Shown: positions 11,513-25,600 of the stretch, piece after piece
How the letters are laid out: every line of letters begins with the position of its first letter
Position numbering within the stretch: the stretch's first letter is position 1
Source of the DNA: Amia ocellicauda
Taxonomy: Eukaryota > Chordata > Actinopteri > Amiiformes > Amiidae
Length of the DNA: 64,000 bases
NCBI RefSeq assembly: GCF_036373705.1
Contig: NC_089851.1
Coordinates: 23,453,470 to 23,517,469 of the forward strand
Direction of reading: 5' to 3'
Translations under genes and position numbers: made by a program
The notes under the pieces: generated by a model
What the model was told of the DNA's origin: nothing
The model's database searches: none
The model's input: only the letters and a program-made list of their open reading frames with translations

Positions 11513-13442
11513 GATACTTGCATATACTTAAATGAACAAATTATCATGAACATACCTGTTATTCTACTACTGCTATTAATCTACTTAATTGTACATACTG
11601 TTAGTGATACATACTATATCTAACCTAAATTATACCATTACTACTTCAATTACAAAATATCACCAATATTAACCTGCATACAACCATACAAATACATATC
11701 TAGTAATATATAATCTTCAGATACTTTACATTTTAGTTTTATGATGCCAACTGACAATGTAAGTTGTCTGCAGTATAAATAAATAAGTAGGTTAAATAAT
11801 AAAAAATAAGCTATGCTGTGAAAACTTTAAAGAAACAAACAATACAATACTTACCTATACCTGGTTGTTTGAATCACCTTTTAAAAAAAATATATAAAAA
11901 TCTGTAAAACCGACTATAGAACTTTAGCTGTATTTGGTTCTCTTGTAACTTTTTTAAAAGTTTAAATTCCACAGGCTTTGAAATAAAATATTCTCTTTGT
12001 GGAACAGAAACAGCAAACCATTGAGCCTGAGGGAGTATAGTCTATATTAAAAAGGAAGTTCAAACGCTTTCCCTAAATGCTTGCAAACATATAACCTTTT
12101 GCCTTCATGCCTACTGCAATAAAGAAGAGTCTTATGTGTAGTTCAATGTTCTTTCATTATCTTTTTAATATGGGGTATAAAAGTATCACCATTTTAATTT
12201 CTAGTTTGCTGCTGAAAGTTTGAGAATTGTCAAATAGAGCTCTCAAGGTACAATTGAATCTTTTCATGTTGTGATGGCTCTTGTATTCTCACCTTAGGTA
12301 ACAGGAAATTAGTAGATGCATATTATTATTAGTTTTATTCATATACACACATACATCCAAACACTTCAATCTTTCAGTAATAATCATCAATCTGTAATGA
12401 AAAATAAATGTACCTATGTACTGAAGATATGTAACATAAAAAATGTTATAATATCCACTCATGTCCTTATAGTTTAAAGTTTTTTTTCATATTGTATGAA
12501 GAAATGTTGTTTTGAGTTGAAGAGAACATGCGTGTCCTCTGGCATTCCCACTGTTAAACCATCTACCTCACACCAGCAGCCCCACAGTGCAAACAGAAGA
12601 GCTAGGTGTTGTGTAGGACGGCTTCAACGGGAAAGTATGTGGTGGCACAAGGTCTTTGGAATATTTGAAAATGAGTTTGACCTGCAACAACATTGCAATG
12701 AGGACAATAAAACTGATATGAAAACTGCAGTATACAAATCACTGGCATATTCATCTGAAAAACATTGAGCTGCATTGCAATACCTGAAGCTAATTTTGGT
12801 TCAAGTTGCATAGTCTTGAACCGAGATGAGAAAATGTGACCTAAAATATATTTTAAACTCCCCACAAAGTTATTTGAATTATTAAATAAAAAGGACAGTG
12901 CAGAATAAATGTGTATTACAAACAAATGAGAACTTCAAATGTGTATCCACAGATTGTGGTTTTAAACCAATAAGTATAGTAATCTTGTTATACTTATCAG
13001 GTATGTATTTATCTATACAATTAGGTGCCACAGTGCTTAAGAAAGATGCATTGCATTTTAAGCTGAAATGTCCAGGAATCAGACGCAGCAATGTCACCCC
13101 CATTGTTCGAGCAATGAGTCCCAGTCCCGAGGAGACCATTCAACAAGGGACTGACAGGATTGTTGAGATTCCATTACCATCCGTCCCTTGTCTTTCAAGT
13201 CCAGACTGTCTCTGAAGGGGTATCTGCTTTGAGTCAGCTTAAGTTATTAAAAATAAAAATAAAAACTACAGAAGGTAAAACTGGAAGCCTCAAAAATATA
13301 TAGATATTCTCAAAAGATGTTTTACCACTGCCAAATATAAGATTTAAATCCATCCAAATAAAATCTCAATGAGTATAAAGATCTGCATTTCTGCCATGCC
13401 AGAAAATGCACAGAAAACTCATTGCTAAGTTTTGCATACATT

Positions 13443-13587
13443 TTAAGCCCACACATCCTGCATGTAGCATTTTTTATCTCGCAGTTCTGCTACAACTTTC
13501 ATAGCCTCCAGCTTATCCACCGTCAGTTCTTTACCTACAATTTCAATCAGGGTTTCGTTTACATCTTTTGCCATGTTCTTGGCATCA

Positions 13588-13621
<34 letters not shown>

Positions 13622-16600
13622 TTAGCACACATGATATGGACAAAAATAGTATAATTATAAATAATTACCTTAAATGATGTCTATTAAAAAATGAGATGCA
13701 CACATTGTTTTTTATATCCTAATAACTGTAAAAAGTAAATGGATTATTGACGGGAATGAGTTCAGTGTATTCTACTGGCATTTCATCATTTATTTTTCTT
13801 CCCCTTCAAAAGATCCATGATTAGCAGGAAATGCAACCAACACAGGAATCAGAAAAGACAGTACCATTTGTATGCTGCCATTTTGAAGAAAAACACATCA
13901 CAAAACCAAGATTAACTTTATAATCCAAAAAGACCACATTGAAACAATGGGCATCAAGTGCTAAAAAGCATTCTTCTTTATAAAAACGCAAAGCCCTTCT
14001 TCTGAGAAATGTCTAAGAACAGCTGCCTATAACACAGCTGCACTGGTCTGACGTCAATAGCAGTAAGCAGAATCATTTGACTGGCGCTTAATGATGTCCC
14101 ATATGGTACACTTGCTATGTTACCTTATACTATCATCACCTTATAATGATAACTTTTACTATACTTGTCCAATTTGCTTTAGTTTCTAGTTGTTTTCTTC
14201 TGTATTTTAGGTCGATAGGTTTGTATAATTCTGAAGTACTTCTGTTAAACCAAATTGTATTTGCAAACTGTTCCACTTACCCACAAACATAAATGCATCC
14301 ATTTTGTTGAAGTAAAATTCTGGCGACATCCTGAGCATGAAGGCACAGATTGTGTTGCACATACTTTGGCGCAGGTTCTGGGCCCTTTGGGGCATCCCGA
14401 GAGAAGCAGACTTTCAGGTGTGTTAGGGTGCCATTTTCTACAAAGTGTTCCAGTTCATCCCTGCAACATAAGAGCACAATCCATAAACGAGTTTGAAAAT
14501 GTTCAATAATCACTTCCTGTCTGCATTGCTGGCAATATATACAAGAAAATACATCTTACAGTGTAGAAAATATTTATTAACTGTCACTAATGGATTCATG
14601 CAAAAGTCAAAACAGGTATAGATGTCATCCTTTGTGTTCACATCAGAAGTATTAACATTCCACACTCAGTATTTAGAGCCCAGCATCTACACCGGCATTT
14701 CTATGTTAACCTATTTTAAAACCAGATGGGAAAGCAAAAATATTTGTACAGAAAACCATGACACTTGACACTTTTGTAGCGAAAGCTGACTTTTAACGAG
14801 GTCTTAGTGACCTGCCTGCCTTGCTGTCTGAAACCGATTCTAAAACCAACTCTAAAAAACAGCAGGATACCTGCACTTTATTCCTCAAGTAATTTAGCAT
14901 ATGGGCCATATTGATTACATTTATTTTCACAAATGACATGTTGAGTTTGTTTGGTCTTCCTAGACAGGATTATTCTTTACACTACCCCGAAATTCCATCC
15001 TCTTGGACTTCAAAACGCACACGATTGCGATTTAAGCTTTTAACCTCCAAAGGATTTTATGTTTGTGCATCAAATCTCATGTGCTTTCCCTTGGCCTCAG
15101 CTAACATAACAGGTACCAAAATCCACCATGAGACTACCCAAACATCTTGCTAGAGAATCACACACTGAAACTCGCCTTTATTTGTGCACATTTAAGCATA
15201 GCAAATTCAGTTCTAAAAAAAAAAACAAGTAATCATGTAAACCTAAGGTGTCAGGTTTTTGAAAAAATAATATCAAGCTTTTCAAACATTTGGTTGAAAC
15301 ATTTTGTATAGTGTTTTTACACCTGTTGTGTGTGCATATATGCATGGAAGAAAGATTTCAATTTCAACCGGATTTGTATTCCCTTATAGAGACTTAACAA
15401 AAGCATGGGTTCATTTTATGATACACTTCAGGATTGTATTGTAGTAAGTAAAACTCTTAAATAAACCATTTGCTGTCATGTAGATCATATACAGCACATT
15501 CCTGCCGATTCCTGAAAATCTTTGAACTTATTCTTACCACTCTCAGATATAAGCCCGTGGGATCTGAACACTGTACCTTAGTCCATGTCAGCCAAGATCC
15601 ACAGAGTTATACATCTGGGCCTGAGAATGTTTTAGTGTTATATAAAGTCTAGTTTCCTATGTGTAGTATTCTTCAAGGGAGCAGTTAATTTCATTGCAGT
15701 TGCTCACTACATTCATAAACAGTAAATTTTGGCTGATATGTTCTAGGGAACCTAGACACTGTGCCTATGACTCTCAAACAGGAGATTTATCACTAAGCAT
15801 AGTTTAAATAGCTGCTAAGATATATGTGTGTGTGGGTCTGTGTATGTATGACAGAGAATGAGAGAGAGATACATGGTAATACCATTATTCAATGAAATTC
15901 ACTTACCTGAAGAGGAACTCTCGATCTTTATGACGGCAGCCAAAAAATAACCAGGTCTCTCCAAACTCAGTGTCAGGGTTTTCTTGTCTTTGCTTTGCTC
16001 TAAGAAGAAATTTGATATAGTTTAAGTTAAATGTCTTTGAATAACACGCATGTACAAAATACTGACAGGTACCTCTACCATTTATAAAAATAGAGGCAGT
16101 TAGAATTTAGTAATGCACCATAGGTTTTAGAGGGTGATAATCTATTAATGTATCAGACATGACTACAATTGCTTACAATTAATCAAACCAGGTCTGGAAA
16201 AATACTGTTATTAGTCACGGACTTGTTTTTGCCAAGATCATTCAAAACGTTTTCTGACCAGAAACCGATACCATTTATTGGGTAGTACAACCCTAGCCCC
16301 ATTGTCCACTATACTGTCTGCAGGAATGCTTGGCATGTTCTATTTCACACCCAACAGGAGCACCTGGGATTGTGCATTAGCTAATTACATTAAAAAAAAA
16401 TCCTTCTCAAGGTGTATCACAGAGGCGTTTAACACTTGGTGATAAGGCTGGAAGCACAGGACTGCTGTGATGATAGCGTTACTACATGCTAATTCTAGAT
16501 ACACAAACAAGATCACCATTACCCTCGAAGGTGTGCAGGACACAATCACCTCTGAATATGATCCAAAAATGTCAACCGAAACGAGAGACTAAGATAGATG

Positions 16601-19600
16601 TCCAGGTTATGAATAGCTGTGCGATGACAACAGTATCCACTGCCAACTGTCCATCTCCCTTCCTTGCTGCAGACTGTCTGCGCCATGGGAGAAACTACTG
16701 GGCTGCCCAGAGCAGGATCACCTGTCTTTCTGTCACTAACACAATTACAGTAATAAGATGTCTGTTTAGTAGCCTTCAAACCTCATAAACTGATTTAATT
16801 ACAATTACTATTTCCACAGTTCTCTCATTACTTTAGTGTAAATTTTGTTATTCTGTATCTGTTTTCCAAACTGACAAAATCAAGCTGTGAGAATAACTTC
16901 ACGCAACAAAATCAGATCTGTGTGGTTACACTTATGGAAAACAATGTACATGTTTGCCCATTCAAAGATCTATACATGCACACAGTAAGAACATAAGAAA
17001 GTTTACAAACAAGAGGAGGCCATTCGACCCATCGTGGTAATTTGGTGTCCATTAATAACTAAGTGATGCAAGGATCCTATCCAGTCTATTTCTAAATGTT
17101 CCCAAACTTTGAGCTTCTACCACATCGCTGGGGAGTTTGTTCAGATTGTGACAACTCTGAGTGTGAAGAAGTGTCTCCTGTTTTCCATCTTCAATGCCTT
17201 GAATCCCAATTTTAATTTGTGTCCCCGGGTGCGTGTGTCCCTGCTGATCTGGAAAAGCTCATCTGGTTTGATGTGGTCGATGCCCTTCATGATTTTGAAG
17301 ACTTGAATCAAGTCCCCACATAGTCTCCTCTGTTCCAGGGTGAAAAGGTTCAGTTCCCTCAGTCTCTCAGTAGGACATTCCCTTCAGACCTGGAATAAGT
17401 CTGGTTGCTCTCCTCTGAACTGCCTCTAGAGCAGCGATATCTTTCTTGAAGTGTGGAGCCCAGAACTGTCCACAGTATCCAGATGAGCTCTAACTAGTGC
17501 ATTGTACAGTCTGAACATCACTGCCCTTGTTCTCAATTCTACACTTTTGACAATATACCCTAACATCCTGTTTGCCTTTTTTATTGCTTCCCCACATTGT
17601 TTGGATGGGGAAAGTGAGGAGTCCACATAGACTTCTAGCTCTCTCTCATGTGTTACTTCATCTAGTTCTATTCCTCCCATAGTGTAATTATAGTGGACAT
17701 TTTTGCTACCTGCATGTAATACCTTGCACTTGTCCACATTGAATATTATCGAAGTCCCTTTCAATAACCTGTGCTCCTGAGATTGTATCTGCTGAGTGAC
17801 CTATTTAAGTATAATCTACAAATTTGACAAGTTTGCTAACTATCCCAGAGTCCAGATCATTAATATAGATTAGAAAATCTACTGATCTACCAACCTGTAG
17901 AAAATATCACTTCAACAAGATCAGCTCATTTTCATCTAAGATTACCAATATATAATGAAAGGTCACTTATTTTGAATATTGATATAGATGGTTTGTATTG
18001 AATGCTGATCTGTATAATGGGTGTTCATACAGACGATTGACAAATTAAAGGAAAAACCAACATAAAGTGTCTCAGTAAGGTGTTGGGCCACCACGGGCCA
18101 CCACGAGCCACCAGAACAGCTTCAATGTTCTTGGCACAGATTCTACGAGTCTCTGGACTCTACTGGAGGGATGAACACCATTCTTCCAAAAGATATTCCC
18201 TCATGTGGTGTTTTGATGATGGTGGTGGAGAGCGCTGTCTAACACGTCGGTCCAAAATCTCCCATAGGTGTACAATTGGGAGATCTGGTGACTGCGAAGG
18301 CCATAGCACATGATTCACATCATTTTCATACCCATCAAACCATTCAGTGACCCTCGTGCCCTGTGGATGGGGGCATTGTCATCCTGGAAGAGACCACTCC
18401 CATCAAGATAGAGATGTTTCACCACAGGATAAAGGTGATCACTCAGAATAACTTTGTAATGATTTGCAGTGACCCTTCCCTCTAAGGGGACAAGTGGACC
18501 CAAAGCATGACAGGAAAATGCCCCCCACAGCATAACAGAGCCTCCAGACTCCCTCACTGTAGGGGTCCAGCAGTCAGGCCTGTACTGTTCTCTTGATGTC
18601 GCCACACAAGCACTCGCCCACTTGTCCAGAACACGAGCCAGTTGAGCGTCTTTGTGACTGAAGCTCCTGCCATTCGTGCCCCAATAATGACTCCATAATT
18701 GTATCATGCAGTACAGCTCTTTGCATCTGCATTCATTATGTTCCTCCACTCATTTATTTAGGTTTTTCCTTTAGTTTGTCACCCATCTGTATATTAGAAC
18801 TATTTAGAACACATTGTTGCACATGCAGTGGAAAAAATAAGAAATTAAACCGTTACGGGTTAAATTTGTTATATAAGCTGTGTGTCTATTTAACATATGA
18901 TGAGAACATATTCGAAGGCCTGTTTCTCACATCCTACACTTTGTTTTGCATTCTGTAGAAACCGAAACCTTCATCAATCCCTGCTCATGAATAACCATCA
19001 GTGATGAATTATTTAACACTCAGGTACAATTTTATAGACATGTTACCTAACAATTGACAAGTTCTGTTAAATAAACATTATTGACCCTTTTAAGTTGAGA
19101 CCATACGTCTAAAACATGTACAGACTAACTACTTTATTACTTAAGAAAAGTTAAATCAGATCTCATTAATGTGTGTGGAGGGTACAAGCAGAGCACTGTG
19201 CATGGACCACGACTGTTCTAGTTATCCCATGCTGGAGTGGGTCTGGCAGCAGTCCCAGAATCGCAAGCACTAATGTGTCACAATGGCAGCACATTCTGCA
19301 TTATCTCTGCAGTACACCTGCTGCCCGGTGACAGCTTCCTAAAGATAAGGCAGGCGTCTTCTGATTTCTAACCACACAAAATTCAAATGACATTCTGGGT
19401 GCAAAATGTTCACAATTTTTACAAATCCCCTCCTGTTTCCAGATGGAAAGCTTGTAAAAGGGAGGGACTCCCTTTTGACTGAGAATCTTTTTAACTTGTT
19501 AACTTAATCTTTTAGTGCCTGTAGACTTTGTCTTAATTGTGTTCATGTTGTTGTAATTTTTTACCTTAAAATTCACACAAATTCACACAGGAGAAACAAA

Positions 19601-22600
19601 ATTGTCAATACCAATTGTTTAATCAAACCTAGGTTATCTTACTGATTAAGGGGAAGGTATCTCTGCAGTTTTCTCTAAAACAGAGCAATGTCATGAACAC
19701 AGAAATACCATCCCTCTAGTTAACCATCACTAGTATATATTGAAGCTATTTGTATGTTTCAGTGACCTATTTTATATATGTTGTCATCAATGCAGATGAA
19801 TGGCTCAATATTGCTTCCATCTAAAATATTTTTAATTGTTATAATCTCATTCAAAGTTTGATCAAATATCACATTTTAACTACATCTAATCTTTAGCATA
19901 TAAAACCTTATATTACACTATTGTTATGTGTACCTGAATTCACAGGCCTATAGGAAACAACATTAGGATGTCATTAATCAGAATTAGGTAATATAGGAAC
20001 TATGGTGGACAATTATAATATCATATTTCCTCAAACCAAGAATACATTAAATGGAACAGATAGCTAATCTTTATCTTTAACACATTCATGAGAACACAGT
20101 CTCAGCACAGTCAAACTAATTTCCTGTTTAAATTACTGTTGGAAAAAGTAGCTGCTGAAATCACCACTATTAGCATCTGGGAGCTCAGCTTTCAATCTGG
20201 AGATGGGCTCATATAAAACCGGGTTAGTGCTTTTTTATGCTGCCCCCAGGGGGCAATACCAGTACAAAAGTTGGATTTCATCCTGTAACACAAGGCAAGC
20301 TAACCTGGCACCATCATCAATACAAATAAAAGAAAGCCAGGTCCTCTGTACATGGGTTTAGAAACAACATAATTATTGTGGAAGACTTCAGCGCAATCTG
20401 CAATGGTGACAACTGACTCAGACCGTAAACAGTCCACAGTCACCTAGGGCAGATACTTAGATCCTTCCACCATCTCTTGCTAGTACATAGCAACAAATAA
20501 GGGTTTAACTTTGCAGTGAGGTACCTATGGGCATGCTCCATTTCAAGAAGGCCCTGTCTGTGTGCTGTCAGATGTAAGGTAAAGGAATCAAACTAAGGGC
20601 TTAGGAACGAATACATCTGTAGAAGCACACCGAAAAAATGTATCTATAGATGTGTGAAGCGCTCGGTGGCGAAGGGCATTTTACTAAATAAAAAAGGCAT
20701 TGAAGACATGAGTGAATCTTCCCAGTTTACACAGGCTATAAAACAATTGTTGAAACATACACTTGTCTAGCTCTGTGAAGGGCATACTGTGTGCAAATGG
20801 AAAAGCTTGTTGGCTACTCTGTGTGCTACCAGTTCAAGCTTAAAAAATAAAGTTTGTTTGTTTGACCAGCTGTCTTTACAGTAAGGCGATATTGATCCAG
20901 TTGTGTGTGACGTAGGGCTTGAACAAACGACTATTTTGATAATCGTTTAATCTGATAAAAAACAAAAACAAAATCCAGCATTAAATGCAAGTGTTGTATT
21001 AAAAAAATGAAAGGTTTGAGTTTTTCCTCATCTTTCCTCAATTCTCTCTTTAAAACAACTCGATGGCAGTTATAAAACCAATAGAAAGCATACATGCAAA
21101 AAATAAAGGGTTTTATAATGCAACTATAGCAACAGGTGTTAACATTGTTCTTAAAACACAAAGCTGCTAAACTGCTTTGATAAATGAAAAATAAAGAAAA
21201 CATTCGATTCAGTGTCTACAGGCTTTTCCACAAATAGCTTCAACATCAGTCCAATACTGGACTATAGCGGTAGAATGTTTGTGAGTATACCTATATACAT
21301 AGTAGCACAATATTTACATTTACATGCACACTGTATTCGATGATGCATCCGATTTTTACGTGAGTGTGTGCATATTCCCTTTCCCACCTTGCACATTGAC
21401 TGTGAAACAAGTTAGATTCGATACAATTTTACGTGCGTTACAAATGACATTGAACAATGAAACGTGAGAGGAAGACGTGGATTGTTGGAAAAGCTTATCT
21501 GCATGTCTAACCACAAATAACTATACAACAGAGCAAATAAAAACAGACTGACAGTATATAGATGGGCATGAATGGTACCTACTGATGTAGCCGAAACTGA
21601 AAGTGGTTAAGCATAGAAAATCAACAAAAATGTGACATTATTTACACTTTCAAATAAACAGTTTAATGTTGAACCATGCACTATGCTTTTGCATCTTTAT
21701 GGTGAGGTGTAGTTTGTGCGTGATACGCACAATTTTGTAAATTATGTAAAAGCTCCTTATTTCTCCAGCAGCCCTGTTGCAAACTCAAAATGAAACGCAC
21801 GTTTTCAATTATTCATTTATGATACGTATATTGAATTCAATATTTATGGCACTAATTTGATCCTATAGTCCGAGTCTTCTGTAGCAATGTGCCACGCTTG
21901 GAGAAGCACTACACTTGATAGTTGAAAGAAATTTGTTAGTTGCAAGTTTTTAAATCCTCGTAGCCTTTTTCATTGCTTGCTCCCCTTTATTGGCTAACCT
22001 AATTGTTTTCTTGCTGACTTTTTGTTTTTATGTACTGTACTAATGTATTGTATCTTTTTACTGTTTTGACTCTTGCTTGACTTGTAGCTTGTGGGTATAA
22101 TAAGAGCATGTTATAAACAATGTATTATTAATATAATTTAGTTGAGGAGGTAAAGAAATGGGCATAGCTTGCGAGACGCACACCAGTTCAAGAAATGGGA
22201 AAGGGTGTGTACTTAGTGCAGTTTTAACAGATCCAATGTGCCATGTCTTTGACAGACTACAAATGACATGTCGAACCCAGTGTGCAATGGCTTGTACTGT
22301 GCTGAGCATTTTCATCCTCTGTCATTATGGCTCCAATGTGTTTTCTCTTCATGTGCTCCCTTGCCGTGCGAGTTCAGCTTTGCACATGTTGCAGAAAAGT
22401 GCTCCTATACTTTAGAAGAACTACAAAGCTTTCCACAGGTGTAACTGCAGCCTCCACCATCTTTTTTTTTTTTTTTCTTAAGCTGCGTCCCAGGTAGACC
22501 CAATTAATCAACAATGAAATTAATTTATAATGTTGAAGAGAAGCCAGCAATCTGTATCAGTGAACTAAAGTGTGCGATGCTGGATCTGTCAAAGGCACAT

Positions 22601-25600
22601 CCAGGATGTCTCCTGAAAGGGTTTTTCTGATACATTACTCTTACTCTTTCCACCTAAATGTGGGGCAAACCGTGGATGGATACAAAGACCTTGATAATTA
22701 TAGCAGGGCATCTTCATTTTTTAGTCACTTCAAGTTCAAACATTTTGGCCTATTCCAGCAGCCACAAGTCTGCAGACCAGTGATAAGAGAGATCTCCTGC
22801 ATTAGCTTTTCTCCATAATCTGTTATTTTAAGTTGGCCACAGGCGCTTATTATTCCATAGGAGTAATAACCTGGCTCTGTAAAAAAAGAAAATGTACATT
22901 GTCAGCTGGGTTTAACCTTTACCTGCATCTCAGGTTACCAACTCAAAGTTGTGACAGAATACCGAATGTCACTGAAACAGAGCAGACAGCAAAAAGCACT
23001 TAGAAATACTGATCGCCATCGATCGGCAGGGGAAGGAATCGAAGGGGACCCTGCTGTTCTGCACTGAGAGGGAAGCCTTTAGCCCCGTGTCCAATTCAGC
23101 CTCCAGCTGATAAAATGGGGACCGTTATCTTTTATCAAAGACAGGAATCGGAGGCAGTTGTGCTGTTAAGAATCTTAAGTTAAAATCTCTGTGTAAATCC
23201 ACTTAGTAAGATATCTTTCTCTCACAATGCTTGGTGACAAGGGACCAAGTGAGACAGTGAGTTTACTGATAACCATTTACTTTGTTGTGGTTCTTATTGA
23301 ATACCTGGTCAGACAATACTCTGAAAACAGTGGTGCGTTTTAAATGAGAAGTGGCCTTAAAGGACTGTTTTCACTGCACATGTATTACCTCGTACATCAC
23401 TGAAGGGAGCATCCCATATTAAACTATAAGCATACACCTAGCCCTACTCTATAGGTGGTGGCTTTAAAACCAGGTTTATGAATTTTCTGATCTCTGGTTT
23501 AGTACAAATGAAGAGCTGCATAATAATGAAATCAAATTCAATGATTAGATAAGTCAAGACCATAATAAGTTTAATTTCTGAATGTATTTATATTCAACCT
23601 ACTTTTAAATAAGGTTTTAGAAGAATAGCACCACAATAAGTCAAACAAAGGTATATCTTTTTGAACATACACTTCTCCTTTATTAAAAGCTCATTTAAAA
23701 CTAGATTAACTTCACTAGAATCGCACCATGAATTGATTAACTCTGTGCTAGTGGACTGTGGCTGCTGGGCCAGGGGGAAACTGTCAGCTGTCCATAGAGA
23801 ACATAATTGCCAACAAAACAGACTACCATTGTTTAGTACAGAGTTAAGGTTTTATATAAAAATAAAAAATAAAAAAAAAAGCATTTAAATCACCCTGATT
23901 TGTATTCCAATTCTCCCAGTGACATCAACCTGGCAATTTCATTCAAATCTCCCACTATTTTATAGAAAATAACTGAAAATAATGTTAACCTCCAAATAAG
24001 TAAGAATTCCCCCATACAGTGTGTTGTTAATGCTGCCCCTGCATCAAATAAAAATAACTTCTTACATTTTTGCAGTACGTACAGAATGACGGGAAAACAG
24101 GCTTACTTTCAATGGCTGTAGGATGTGTGTGATATGTAAAGCCCTGCATCTGATCTTAGCAGTGACCTTGGAGGCTTCAGTCAATATGCTGTGTGCAAGT
24201 ATAAGACAGTGCTCTTACAGTTTCTCAGCCATGACTGTAAAATAGCGTTGGATCGTTACCTTTTTAGAGCTGTTAATTTGCAAGCAAGCCACCCTATTTT
24301 AAGACTTCACTATCCTACTAAAACTCTCCTTGCAAGAAGATGTGAAAAGTTGTGTAGTACAGTCAGCACACAGACATATTGATCTCAGTGCTTGGAGCTA
24401 TGCAAGGTAACACCAGTAGGTAATCCTATACAACAGTGATCCCCAACCAATGAGCCTCGAGGCATGTATTCGTGCCTCAGAATTGTTTAAGTCACGCATG
24501 ATAAAAAAAATAAAAGATACATTTAAATTAAATCACTTCTAGACAGAATAAAAGTGGCATAAGTTAAGTAGGTTTGATTTGACTTACATACATAGCTACC
24601 TACTCAACTCTCTACATCAGTACAAGCTCAGTTCACAAATGTTGGTAAGTAGTGTTGACATTGTGAAACACTGACAATGCACACTTACATTCATCTTAAA
24701 TATACCCTCCTGAAAAAGTGAGCTGGTTCGATAAACCAGGGATAGGTAATTCCTGTCCTCAAAGTTAGGGTCCCTGCAGATTTCATGCTATTTTCAGTTT
24801 AATGCAGAATTTCAATTAGCAAACGATTAATACCAAGCATAAACAGGTGAATTCACTTCTTGTCCTTATAATTACTTAAATTAAGCCCTTAATACTCGAG
24901 TTGGAATGAGTCAGAAACCCCTTTGGCCACCGAGACTGGAAATGTCTACCCCTGCTATAGACTATATATAAATCTTTGGTTTGTTCAACAGATTAATTAT
25001 TTGATTTCACTGTAATAGCTGGGTATCTGCCAGCATGACAAATGTTGTACTAATTGAGTGAATCGATATGTCACCATATCCATTTGAACTGGTATTTTGT
25101 GGAACCTTTAAGCTACATTTATTTTATTTTTGAACATCATGTCAGTTAACGAGTTGCTAAAGTAATTACAACAGAAGTAAATTCTTATACCTCAAATCTT
25201 CCTTTAATATTTTACACAGAGTAAATGTTTTAATGTATAGGAACATGTATTATAATATTGCCTATGTTTGGAATTAAACTTTTCGTGCAGTCTGTTAAAT
25301 ACAGTCAATAACGTAGCTGAGACGGGTCATAGACAGAGCTACAAAGTAATTAGCTGCTATTTATTCCAAACCAACTTCTTTGAATAGATTCATTATGTTT
25401 AGAATGTTTTATTTTTACAGGAATGTTTCTTAAACCAAACAGTCTTGAATAAAATGTTTAAATGAAAAATTGAAATTGAAAGTCAGGCCTTGGACACAGT
25501 CCCAGTTTAAAGTCTGCTGATCATAGAAACAGTTCAATATTACATTCACACTTCACCTGTATTTATAGGCTTTGATTTATATTTATGACATACTGATAGT

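Larger units (their letters stand above)
10529..13442. other. Non-coding region downstream of MTRR, including its likely 3' UTR
   Basis: The part next to 13442 must hold the MTRR 3' UTR. I could not fix a polyadenylation site: no clean minus-strand AATAAA lies in the first few hundred bases after the stop. The only candidates are weaker or distant (a TTTATT on the plus strand near 12335). Also here are a block of loosely repeated TACTATGGTA-type words (about 10890-11040) and an AAT microsatellite. Frames such as 12496-12768 and 11068-11403 show no family resemblance. Confidence 0.45.

Noticed and set aside
24437..24500. A complete hAT element starting at CAGTGATCCCCAACC
   Set aside because: Only one end is visible; no matching inverted terminus was found within several hundred bases.
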